Below, piece by piece: positions 1 to 6,856 of a stretch of DNA of 12,425 nucleotides. The DNA comes from Methanothrix sp. (GTDB lineage Archaea > Halobacteriota > Methanosarcinia > Methanotrichales > Methanotrichaceae): positions 1-12,425 of the forward strand of contig JAAZNX010000083.1 of the NCBI GenBank assembly GCA_012798025.1, in the 5' to 3' direction. Positions within the stretch are counted from its first letter, which is position 1, and the number at the start of each line of letters is the position of its first letter. Under the pieces are notes generated by a model, which was not told where the DNA came from, ran no database searches, and was given only the letters and a program-made list of their open reading frames with translations. The translations under genes and the position numbers were made by a program.

Positions 1-660
1 GGTTATGCTCTTCATATGCTGCCTGCTAATGGCTCCAGGAATTGTCAGTAGGGCGATGACCATTATTATTCCTACTATCTTTATCAAAACCACCACACTG
101 AAGGCTACCATACAGAGCAGCAGGAGTCTCAATCTTTGTACTGGAAGGCCAATGGCCTCTCCGTAAACTGGATCGAAGCTCAGGATGAGAAATTCCTTGT
201 AGAGCAGAAATACCAGGATCAAGACGGCCAGTGTGAGTGCCAGGATTAGGAAGACGTCGTTCCAGGTCACGGCCAAGATGTTGCCGAAGAGGTAACCATA
301 AAGGTCTTTGGCATAGCCTTTGCTCAGGCTCATGAAAATTATTCCTAGAGCCATTCCGGTGGAAAGAAAAACTCCGATGGCCGTATCCTCTGAGACGCGC
401 GAGCGAGAGCTGACGGTGCCTATCCCCAGGGCTGTTAAAACTGCTGAGATTATTCCAAAGCTCAGAGGGTCCATGCCCAGGAAATAACCAAAACCGATCC
501 CACCAAAGGCGGCATGGGCGATGCCATCGCTGATAAATACAACTTTATTTAATATTACGTATATCCCTATTATGCTACATAGCACAGATGCGACAAGGCC
601 TGCTGCAAGGGCGCTGCGCATGAAGTCGTACTGGAGAAAATCAATTTGAAGCTCAATCAT
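1..660 (-). CDS. znuB: Zinc/manganese ABC transporter permease, ZnuB-like (3' end outside window)
   Basis: Membrane subunit of a cluster C metal importer (ABC-3 permease family) that would carry Zn2+ or a similar ion across the cytoplasmic membrane. The frame is open for 220 codons from an ATG at 660 to the left edge; family members are usually about 270 residues, so roughly 50 residues are missing. Several hydrophobic helices are visible, with the family-typical stretch VFISDGIAHAAFGGIGFGYF at residues 41-60, SRVSEDTAIGVFLSTGMALG in the middle and VIALLTIPGAI near the edge. Its start overlaps the end of the ATPase gene by 8 nt, so it is translated in the same operon. No frameshift was found over the part read. 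Family is secure; the exact metal is inferred from the binding protein. Confidence 0.93.
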   Translation of the reverse strand, partial: MIELQIDFLQYDFMRSALAAGLVASVLCSIIGIYVILNKVVFISDGIAHAAFGGIGFGYFLGMDPLSFGIISAVLTALGIGTVSSRSRVSEDTAIGVFLSTGMALGIIFMSLSKGYAKDLYGYLFGNILAVTWNDVFLILALTLAVLILVFLLYKEFLILSFDPVYGEAIGLPVQRLRLLLLCMVAFSVVVLIKIVGIIMVIALLTIPGAISRQHMKSIT

Positions 661-1408
661 GTTTCCTCAAAACGCGATGGGGCGTGCCATGTGCAATCAT
701 CTCCACAGGGCAGCAGTAGGCCTTCTCGATGTCCTCGCGGGTCAGCTCCCTAGAGCCATGGTAATAGAGCCTCTGATTCAAGCAGGCGATTTTTTTTACA
801 TGGGTGGAGACTGCTGTGATGTCGTGGGATACTAGCACAATTGCAATGCCCATATCGCGATTAAGATGAGAGAGAAGATCGTAGAACTCCGTCTGCTGGG
901 CTGAGTCCACACCGGATGTCGGCTCGTCGAGCAACAGCAGCCTGGGATCTGAAACAAGAGATCGCGCCACAAAGACCCTCTGCTGCTCGCCTCCAGAGAG
1001 TGCACCTATCTCGCGCTCTGCATGGACGCCCATTCCAACAGCCTCCAGGGCTCGCATTGCAGCATCGCGATCCTCGCGACCATAGCGTCGCAACAGGCCT
1101 GAGCGACTGTATCTTCCCATGAGCACGACATCCAGGGCTTTGACTGGAAAGTTCTGATCGAACAGGGTTTTCTGGGGCATGTAGCCTATGCGCCCGCGCG
1201 CCGCCTGCGGAGACTTGCCAAAGATCAAAACTGTTCCTCGATCGGGTTTGATAAAGCCAAGCATTACCTTGAGGAGTGTGGACTTTCCGCCGCCGTTCGG
1301 TCCGATCAGGCCCAGGAAATCGCCCTCCTCAAGATCCAGGTTTATATCCTCCAAGACAGGGTGCGTCCTGTGGTAGACCCACAGGCCGCGAATGGATACG
1401 ATGTTCAT
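653..1408 (-). CDS. znuC: Metal ABC transporter ATP-binding protein, ZnuC-like
   Basis: Cytoplasmic ATPase that powers the adjacent permease. All ABC motifs are present: Walker A GPNGGGKST at residues 36-44, Q-loop glutamine near 79 in GYMPQ, signature LSGGEQQR at 137-144, Walker B LLLLDEP at 157-163 and H-loop histidine 195 in VSHD. At 251 residues it has the usual length for ZnuC/MntB-type ATPases. The ATG overlaps the stop of the binding-protein gene as ATGA, and its own 3' end overlaps the permease start, which argues for translational coupling. The residues Gln-Asn-Phe-Pro after the Q-loop resemble other cluster C metal importers. Zinc rather than manganese is preferred only because of the partner binding protein. 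Confidence 0.95.
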   Translation of the reverse strand: MNIVSIRGLWVYHRTHPVLEDINLDLEEGDFLGLIGPNGGGKSTLLKVMLGFIKPDRGTVLIFGKSPQAARGRIGYMPQKTLFDQNFPVKALDVVLMGRYSRSGLLRRYGREDRDAAMRALEAVGMGVHAEREIGALSGGEQQRVFVARSLVSDPRLLLLDEPTSGVDSAQQTEFYDLLSHLNRDMGIAIVLVSHDITAVSTHVKKIACLNQRLYYHGSRELTREDIEKAYCCPVEMIAHGTPHRVLRKHD

Positions 1409-2253
1409 GATATGAGGCCCTCAGCTATCTTTTTCCCGGCATAGCGCATGTTTTCCAGGTAGTTCTCTGCCAGAGGATCCAGATCGATGATGCTGGCATT
1501 CATCTCTTTAGCGATCACTTCTGCAGCTTTGGGATTGAACTCCGGCTCAACGAAGATTGCAGTGATGTTATTCTTTCTTGCCAGCTCGATCACCTCCCCA
1601 AGGTATTTTGGCCCTGGCTCCTTCTCGTTTTCCATCAGAGGCACCTGATCGAGGTTGTAGTCGCGGGCAAAGTAAGTCCATGCGGGGTGATGCACGACGA
1701 AAATTTTGCGATGCGCACTGGCAAAGCTCTCGTTCAGCTCTGCATCCAAGGATTGCAATTTTTGCACATAATCCTCTTTGTTCTTGAGATAAAAATCCCT
1801 GTTGTCCGGGTCGACCCGGATCAGTCCCTGGTAGATGTTCTCCAACTGCACGACAGCGTTGCGCAGGGAGAGCCAGATGTGAGGGTCGGCCTCTCCTTCG
1901 CTCTCCAAAACGAGGTCTATGCCTTTTGAGGAGTCTATTACTATCATTTTTTTATTGACCTGCAGCAGTTTGTCCATCCAGAACTCCAGGCCTGCCCCGT
2001 TCATGATGTACAGATCTGCATTTGCCACCGCCCTCATCTGCGAGGGAGCGGGCTCGAAGGTGTGGGGCTCGGCACCAGGCGGGACCAATACTGTGATGTT
2101 GACCTTCTCTTTGCCCACTGATTTTATGAGCTCTTTTTGGGGGGCGATGGTTGTCACGACATTGATCTTGCCGGATGGCAGCTCTTGAGGCGATATGCAA
2201 CCGCAGAGGAGGGCTGCGAGCGCAATTACAACCAAGATCGAAAAATTCTTCAT
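1405..2253 (-). CDS. znuA: Metal-binding lipoprotein of ABC transporter, ZnuA-like
   Basis: Extracytoplasmic solute-binding protein (TroA/ZnuA superfamily, cluster A-I) that delivers metal to the permease. From the ATG at 2253 the protein has 282 residues: a lipoprotein signal with box LLCGC, the anchored cysteine probably being residue 19, then the binding domain. Likely metal ligands are His64 in AEPHTFEP, His125 in DPHIWL, His189 in HHPAWTYFARDY and Asp259 in DLDP. A histidine at the third position is typical of zinc binders, where manganese binders have glutamate. The long His-rich loop of many bacterial ZnuA proteins is absent. The start was set at 2253, not at the further upstream ATG at 2364, because it gives a clean signal peptide and an ATGA overlap with the preceding gene. 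Confidence 0.93.
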   Translation of the reverse strand: MKNFSILVVIALAALLCGCISPQELPSGKINVVTTIAPQKELIKSVGKEKVNITVLVPPGAEPHTFEPAPSQMRAVANADLYIMNGAGLEFWMDKLLQVNKKMIVIDSSKGIDLVLESEGEADPHIWLSLRNAVVQLENIYQGLIRVDPDNRDFYLKNKEDYVQKLQSLDAELNESFASAHRKIFVVHHPAWTYFARDYNLDQVPLMENEKEPGPKYLGEVIELARKNNITAIFVEPEFNPKAAEVIAKEMNASIIDLDPLAENYLENMRYAGKKIAEGLIS

Positions 2254-2561
2254 AATTTTTTCCTCAGATTCTTGCCGATGTACTTCGAGTGGGTTTTGCC
2301 ACCTTCCCGCCAGTAACCATACCAATAAGGCCCGTGAGGGCAGCCCTTGCAGTTCTTGCCACATGAGACGCGCTCCAGGCGATAGGTCATGGAGCCAGAA
2401 TGTCTCTCCTCCACGACCTCGCGCCTCGCATCCTGATCACTGCCAGGCTCTGGCAAAGACGCTTCTTTTTCTGTGATAAGGCTGGCTACAATGTCCCTTA
2501 TTTCGTAAAGGACCGGCAGATCCTGCTGCTGCAGGCGGTCGTAGATGGATTTGGGCAGCAC
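2250..2561 (-). CDS. DUF6788-type small protein, first gene of the metal-uptake operon
   Basis: A 103-residue protein starting at GTG. The N-terminal half is helical and acidic; the C-terminal half has the pattern CGKNCKGCPHGPYWYGYWRE followed by a Lys-rich Lys-Tyr-Ile-Gly-Lys tail, which I recognise from the DUF6788 group of archaeal and bacterial proteins of unknown role. The three closely spaced cysteines and one histidine could bind a metal. Its stop overlaps the znuA start as ATGA, so it is the leading cistron of the operon. There is no ribosome-binding site before the GTG, but a TATA-like sequence centred about 27 nt upstream suggests a leaderless mRNA. Function unknown; a regulatory or metal-sensing role is inference only. 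Confidence 0.75.
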   Translation of the reverse strand: MLPKSIYDRLQQQDLPVLYEIRDIVASLITEKEASLPEPGSDQDARREVVEERHSGSMTYRLERVSCGKNCKGCPHGPYWYGYWREGGKTHSKYIGKNLRKKL

Positions 2562-2564
2562 GAG

Positions 2565-2616
2565 GTTTCTTATGTAATGGAATTAGATAAAGCTGTTGAC
2601 AGGTTACATAAGAAAC
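2565..2616. promoter_or_regulatory. 13-bp perfect inverted repeat around the metal operon promoter
   Basis: The arms GTTTCTTATGTAA (2565-2577) and TTACATAAGAAAC (2604-2616) are exact reverse complements separated by 26 nt. The spacer holds a TATA-like box on the minus strand, CTTTATCTAA, at about 2583-2592, centred 27 nt before the GTG at 2561. One arm would therefore lie over the transcription start and the other just upstream of the TATA/BRE area. This is the layout of a repressor operator, plausibly for a zinc-responsive regulator. A hairpin is the alternative reading, but the long spacer and lack of a following T run argue against a terminator. Confidence 0.65.
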
Positions 2617-2660
2617 AAATTAGTACGATGAAACCGCAGAGGTACAAAGTGCCGTGAATC

Positions 2661-3290
2661 TCAAAGAAGTATCTTTCCCGTCAGTGTTATTCGAATCTCC
2701 TTCGTCTTGCCCTTGGGTGAGATGTCCAGGGCCTTGAGGTCGGAGAGCCGGGCTACCTGGCGGGAGACTGTGCTCTCAGAGAGGCCGAGCCGCCCGGCGA
2801 TCTCACTGATTGTGGTAGGCTGGCTTTCGAACACGTCGTTGAGAACTCTTTTCTGCTTTTCTTCGAGAACTGCTGCGATATTAGGAAGCGTAATTTCATT
2901 GAGGCATCGTTCAATGTCGCTGAAGTTGGTTGCCCGGAAAATCTTCAAAGGATGGGCGAGGCAAGCGATTGTAAAGGCCAGGAAAATCTCTCGTGGCCCG
3001 CCTGAGAGGTTTGCAAAGACCTGGCCCTCAGCCCTATCCAGCAAGTTCTTCAGAGATACCACCATCCCTTCGAAATCCCTGTGATCGACGCGGTGAATCT
3101 GAAGATCGATTTTGCTGTCAATCTGCCTGGAGAGGTCTCGCACTGCCTGAACTGTCAGCTCTCCACGTGAGTCTCTCTCCTCTTCGGGGCGGATGAGAAT
3201 GATTCGGTCGCCACCCCCGATTCCGTATTTCACTATCAGGGAGACGATTTGAGATGCATCAAAGCCTGAGAGGGAGATGTAGGTCTTCAT
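2661..3290 (-). CDS. csa3: Csa3-type CRISPR-associated regulator (CARF domain plus winged HTH)
   Basis: A 209-residue transcription factor. Residues 1 to about 125 form a CARF-type Rossmann domain: the start MKTYISLSGFDASQI and GGDRIILIRP are typical of Csa3, and FANLSGGPRE at 92-101 matches the conserved ligand-site loop. Residues about 145-205 make a winged helix-turn-helix, with ISEIAGRLGLSESTVSRQV at 161-179. CARF domains bind cyclic oligonucleotides, and Csa3 proteins control cas promoters or CRISPR adaptation genes in Sulfolobus. It is transcribed divergently from the cas operon across a 136-bp region carrying two inverted repeats. The ATG has no ribosome-binding site but lies 27 nt from a TATA-like box. 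Csa3 is best known beside type I-A loci; here it sits beside type I-D. Confidence 0.87.
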   Translation of the reverse strand: MKTYISLSGFDASQIVSLIVKYGIGGGDRIILIRPEEERDSRGELTVQAVRDLSRQIDSKIDLQIHRVDHRDFEGMVVSLKNLLDRAEGQVFANLSGGPREIFLAFTIACLAHPLKIFRATNFSDIERCLNEITLPNIAAVLEEKQKRVLNDVFESQPTTISEIAGRLGLSESTVSRQVARLSDLKALDISPKGKTKEIRITLTGKILL

Positions 3291-3306
3291 TGACTAGCAT
3301 TGAAGG

Positions 3307-3349
3307 TTGGATGCATAAATGCTTTTCCATTGCATGAATCTGCATCCAA
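3307..3349. promoter_or_regulatory. Inverted repeat on the csa3 promoter
   Basis: The arms TTGGATGCA (3307-3315) and TGCATCCAA (3341-3349) are perfect 9-bp inverted repeats with a 25-nt spacer. The left arm overlaps a minus-strand TATA-like box, GCATTTATGCA at 3312-3322, centred 27 nt before the csa3 ATG. Further TGCAT-like elements lie inside the spacer. Binding here should block csa3 transcription, so autoregulation by Csa3 is a reasonable inference. Confidence 0.55.
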
Positions 3350-3358
3350 AAAAAGATA

Positions 3359-3385
3359 ATTGCAATAAAATGAAATTATTGCAAT
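3359..3385. promoter_or_regulatory. Inverted repeat upstream of the cas6 promoter
   Basis: The arms ATTGCAATAA (3359-3368) and TTATTGCAAT (3376-3385) are perfect 10-bp inverted repeats with a 7-nt spacer. Each arm contains the self-complementary octamer ATTGCAAT, and ATTGCAATAA also recurs directly at 3378-3387. The site ends about 10 nt before the likely cas6 TATA-like box, where an archaeal activator would be expected to sit. A dimeric factor such as Csa3 is the natural candidate, by inference. Confidence 0.6.
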
Positions 3386-3389
3386 AATC

Positions 3390-3403
3390 GACAGGTTTAA
3401 GTG
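3390..3403 (+). promoter_or_regulatory. Probable BRE/TATA promoter of the cas operon
   Basis: TTTAAGTG at 3396-3403 is a passable archaeal TATA box preceded by a purine-containing BRE-like stretch. Its centre lies 27 nt before the ATG at 3427, which has no good ribosome-binding site. This predicts a leaderless or near-leaderless cas6 mRNA. The same 27-nt spacing appears at the csa3 and metal-operon starts. Confidence 0.5.
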
Positions 3404-3426
3404 CTAGGGTGTGTAATCTCTGTTCG

Positions 3427-4272
3427 ATGCCGCAAAAGATCACATTGATCACGAGGCCCCAGATGGAATTTGAGATCCCTTACAGCGAGGGCTACCAGCT
3501 CTATTCGGCGATTTTGAACGTCATGCGTGGATGCGATGAGGCCTTAAGCCAGCATGCTCACGACTCGCCGCTAGGCTCAATGTCGATTGGTGCTCTGGAG
3601 GGCAAATTCAGAAGGAGTTCGCGGCCAAAACACAAGATCGCAGATCCGGCCAACAGGTACAATTTCCATATCGGGATTACCGATCCGAAGGAGATAGATA
3701 TCTTCCGGGCCATCATTCAGCCGCTTGTTCTGCAAGAGCAGGACATAATTCTTGATAAGGGAGCGCTCAGGGTGGAGGAGGTGGCAAGCAGAACGGAGGG
3801 CTTCGATGAGATGGTAGCCTGGGCAGGGACGAAATCGCAGAGCTGCTCATTTGTGGAGTTTGATTTCTGCTCTCCAACCTGCATTCAGTACAGGAACACC
3901 AAGGTCATGGAGATGTTCCCTCACCGAGAAGCGGTCTTCTCCTCGCTCCTGGCCAAGTGGAATTCCGTCTGTCCGGAAGCGCTGAAGATGTCACTGGAGA
4001 GGGACGACATGGCCCGCTACCTGATGGAGGAGCCGATATCTTACGAGACGCACAGCGCGATGGTGAATACGGTGTTCGACAAAGTGAAGGGCCATCTCAG
4101 GCCGATACTCAAGCAAGGGTTTCAGGGACGATGCAGGTACATCTTTGCCAAGAATGCCCCAAAGGATGTGAGGAACGCGGTCATGGTGCTGGCCAAATTC
4201 GCAGAGTTTAGCGGCGTTGGGAGCGCTGTGGCCCGAGGGTGCGGGGCGGTGAGGGTTACATTTGGAGTGTGA
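3427..4272 (+). CDS. cas6: Cas6 CRISPR RNA endoribonuclease
   Basis: Cuts the precursor crRNA within repeats to give mature guides. The product has 281 residues from the ATG at 3427. The C-terminal glycine-rich loop of the second ferredoxin-like fold, FSGVGSAVARGCGAV, is near residues 261-275 and is the hallmark of Cas6. His43 and His45 lie where the catalytic histidine of archaeal Cas6 is usually found, about residue 40-50, with Tyr26 nearby; which one is catalytic cannot be decided here. A GTG at 3409 would add six residues (MCNLCS) but would lie upstream of the expected leaderless start, so the ATG is preferred. It is the first gene of the operon, and its end overlaps the start of cas10d. 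Confidence 0.9.
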   Translation: MPQKITLITRPQMEFEIPYSEGYQLYSAILNVMRGCDEALSQHAHDSPLGSMSIGALEGKFRRSSRPKHKIADPANRYNFHIGITDPKEIDIFRAIIQPLVLQEQDIILDKGALRVEEVASRTEGFDEMVAWAGTKSQSCSFVEFDFCSPTCIQYRNTKVMEMFPHREAVFSSLLAKWNSVCPEALKMSLERDDMARYLMEEPISYETHSAMVNTVFDKVKGHLRPILKQGFQGRCRYIFAKNAPKDVRNAVMVLAKFAEFSGVGSAVARGCGAVRVTFGV

Positions 4273-6856
4273 GATATTGGTAGCAGATTCTTTTCAGGAC
4301 ATTTTGAGAGATCGCAAGCGACTGAAGGAATTGAATTCCAAGATGGAAGGGAGATCCCAGGAGGCGGCTAAGTCCGGACTGTTTGAAGAGTATCTCAACG
4401 CAGTAGATGTACATCTCGTGGAAAGGGGCATGGCCTTCAAACCGGCCAAGAGCGTTGAGTTTGGAAAAACCGACCAGAGCATGCTTAATCATATCAGAAA
4501 TGGCATTCTCTTTCTACTTCGCTTCAATAAAGCTCTCGAAAAGCTCGATGCCAGACCGCTTGATAAAAACGGACTCAAAGAATGCATTGCACTCTTCGTT
4601 GTACATGATCTTCACAAGCTGAAGTTTGGAGAATGGAAGCAGGACGAAGATGCATTAGAGACGCTGGAGACATTAGAGAACCAGTTTGAGATACCTGAAG
4701 ATGCGCTCAAAGAATTTATTGACGAGGTGCATCTCAGGGACTTTGCACCTGGCCTGAAGGATGAGGATTACTTATCAGTCGCAGTCGCCCTCCACAAGAG
4801 CAGATTCTCTCGTTCTGGCGCACGTACATCCCGATTCATGGATTTTGAGCCGTTCCTGTATCTCATGGACAGCATGGCCAGTTGCGCCTCTCCGGAGGAG
4901 GCGGTCTCAGCTCGGTCGCTGACGGCGCTGCGGGATGGCTTCCCTCAGGACTCGCCCGAGGATCAATTGAACCTGCAGTATCATAGGCTGGACGACGTCA
5001 AGGGCATCCTCTCAGGGATAATCAACAAGTCCGTTGCCGATGTGCTCCAAGAACAAGGCTTGATAGTGCTCATGGCCTATCAGGATGGCTGCGTTTATCT
5101 TGGCAAAGGGATGCAGAGGGCGGCGGTCTCTGAGGAGTTTATCGGGAGGGTATATGAGGCCCTTGAGAAGAACATTCAGAATTCGACTCCTGCGCTATCT
5201 AATCCAAGCAGGCTGGGCGATAACCTCAATACACCAAGGCTGGGATACTACGGACTGAGCGATGAATACTACTTTTTCAGCGGCCCTAAGACGATGCTAC
5301 GTGCTTTTATTGAGAAATCTATCACATCAGCACATGCAGAGAAAAGCGCGGGCTTAACCGATTCGATGGTAGAGGGCATCAGTAGATGCGCAGAAGTAGC
5401 TCCAATCGAGATCGAGAACTCAAAAGAAGGGCAGAAGATACTTTTAGGGTTCGCCAGGGCTGTAGCCACGGTTCATCAGTCATTCATGTCCGAGATGATA
5501 TCAGATAACAAACAATCTCTCCGAAAAACATGCGAGATTTGGGGCGTTCCAGCAGGAGTCTGCGACGCGCTGATCGATGTAATGGAGAGGGATCCTACTT
5601 ATCTGGCCAACGGTGGAAAGTGGGAGTACTCTTATGCGATAGCTCAATGCGTAATGGACCGCAAGTATGGTGATCTGAAGCTCAGGAATATGCCACCGAT
5701 GACAGCCATCGATCACATTGTTGATCTGATCTGGCATGGTATCTCTCAAATGGACCGCTGGGACGAGTTTGTATCGAAGAAGACCAGCACCTATCGCAGG
5801 GAGATGATCGAATATCTTCATGATGTACTCACCATAAATGGAACCATATCGCGTCTCGACAAGTCGGAACTCAGCGATGCCTACAAAGAGTACGAGCTGA
5901 GCGGGAAGACCTGTAACCTGTGCAATCGTGGCACACTGCTCAACAAAAAGCAGATGGAGAACTCGAACTCGTTCCTGTCCTTTAATTTCACCAACAGAGT
6001 GTTCGTCGGAAAGTCAAAGCCCACCAACATTTATACCTGTATTCCTTGCGGCGTAGAATTAGCTTTAAGGATGAACGGTTTCAGTCTTCCAAAAGGCAAG
6101 CGATCGAATAACGAGAAGCTCTACTTCCATTTCATTCCAGACTACTTCTTCACGCCCGAGTCGTGGGATTTAGTGAACACGATCCTTACAAAATTTTCTG
6201 ATGAGGCAAGGGTAAGGATGGCTGCGCTCGCTGAGAGGACCTTCGATTCAAAGTACGTCGGTAGCTCTCCAGAAGTCGAATGCGATGTTGATGTCTATAG
6301 TTCATGGATCAAAGATCTGGCTGTAAAAGATGAGGATGAGGGCTCCAAAGGCATGAGCATGGCCCAGTACATGGCCCAAGGATACGGCAACGTCATCGGA
6401 AATGCCAGCATGATCTTCTACAAGCCCTCGGACACCACCACGGAGTTTCATTTCTTTGGAGTCTACATCGCCCTGGTCATAGCAGCCTACACTGGCATGA
6501 GGGTCGTGGTCAGCCAGTCGCCAATCACAACGATGCGAGGCAGGGATTTCAAAGAGGTCGTGGCGCTTGACTCCGTAAATTCGCATGTTGCAGACTTCTA
6601 CGGAAAGTTTATTCCGCTCTCAAAGCTGGAGCGGACAATCAAATCAGCCAGCGCCCTGATACGTCTAGGCTATAACACAAGCTCAGGATTGAAGGACTCT
6701 TTGTTCCCAAAGTATCTGCGAGTGATGAGGGATGAAGCGCTTCCAGGGTCGTATCTCCTGAAGATGGTTTACCGCGGATCTGAGACTGAGAACACAGTCA
6801 ATTATCTTCTCGAGGAGGCTCTCTTTCTCGACGAGCTAAAAGGTGATCGAAGATGA
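4262..6856 (+). CDS. cas10d: Type I-D large subunit Cas10d (Csc3) with HD nuclease domain
   Basis: Large subunit of the type I-D effector complex, carrying the DNA-cutting HD domain that other type I systems keep in Cas3. Visible are His77 in MLNHIRNG, the His115-Asp116 pair in LFVVHDLHK, and further histidines at 157 and 178, fitting an N-terminal HD fold over about residues 70-210. A treble-clef zinc finger uses CNLC at 551-554 and CIPC at 593-596, typical of Cas10-like proteins. A degenerate palm-like region follows (FHFFGVYIALVIAAY, 729-743) without a GGDD cyclase motif. The start is TTG: either 4262, preceded by GGTGAGG, or 4277, preceded by GGAGTG. The 864-residue product lacks the helical C-terminal domain usually fused to Cas10d; the next gene supplies it. 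Confidence 0.9.
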   Translation: MECEILVADSFQDILRDRKRLKELNSKMEGRSQEAAKSGLFEEYLNAVDVHLVERGMAFKPAKSVEFGKTDQSMLNHIRNGILFLLRFNKALEKLDARPLDKNGLKECIALFVVHDLHKLKFGEWKQDEDALETLETLENQFEIPEDALKEFIDEVHLRDFAPGLKDEDYLSVAVALHKSRFSRSGARTSRFMDFEPFLYLMDSMASCASPEEAVSARSLTALRDGFPQDSPEDQLNLQYHRLDDVKGILSGIINKSVADVLQEQGLIVLMAYQDGCVYLGKGMQRAAVSEEFIGRVYEALEKNIQNSTPALSNPSRLGDNLNTPRLGYYGLSDEYYFFSGPKTMLRAFIEKSITSAHAEKSAGLTDSMVEGISRCAEVAPIEIENSKEGQKILLGFARAVATVHQSFMSEMISDNKQSLRKTCEIWGVPAGVCDALIDVMERDPTYLANGGKWEYSYAIAQCVMDRKYGDLKLRNMPPMTAIDHIVDLIWHGISQMDRWDEFVSKKTSTYRREMIEYLHDVLTINGTISRLDKSELSDAYKEYELSGKTCNLCNRGTLLNKKQMENSNSFLSFNFTNRVFVGKSKPTNIYTCIPCGVELALRMNGFSLPKGKRSNNEKLYFHFIPDYFFTPESWDLVNTILTKFSDEARVRMAALAERTFDSKYVGSSPEVECDVDVYSSWIKDLAVKDEDEGSKGMSMAQYMAQGYGNVIGNASMIFYKPSDTTTEFHFFGVYIALVIAAYTGMRVVVSQSPITTMRGRDFKEVVALDSVNSHVADFYGKFIPLSKLERTIKSASALIRLGYNTSSGLKDSLFPKYLRVMRDEALPGSYLLKMVYRGSETENTVNYLLEEALFLDELKGDRR
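6841..6848 (+). promoter_or_regulatory. Strong ribosome-binding site for the separate small-subunit gene
   Basis: AGGTGATC inside the last codons of cas10d matches eight consecutive bases of the archaeal Shine-Dalgarno consensus GGAGGTGATC. It lies 4 nt before the ATG at 6853, which itself overlaps the cas10d stop as ATGA. This supports independent translation of the next gene rather than a frameshift error. Confidence 0.75.

Noticed and set aside
1405..2364. Longer ZnuA reading frame starting at 2364
   Set aside because: The added 37 residues would run inside the DUF6788 gene and bury the signal peptide; the ATG at 2253 gives a lipoprotein signal and an ATGA overlap.
3409..3426. GTG extension of Cas6 adding MCNLCS
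   Set aside because: No ribosome-binding site precedes it, and it lies upstream of the transcription start predicted from the TATA-like box; ATG 3427 fits better.
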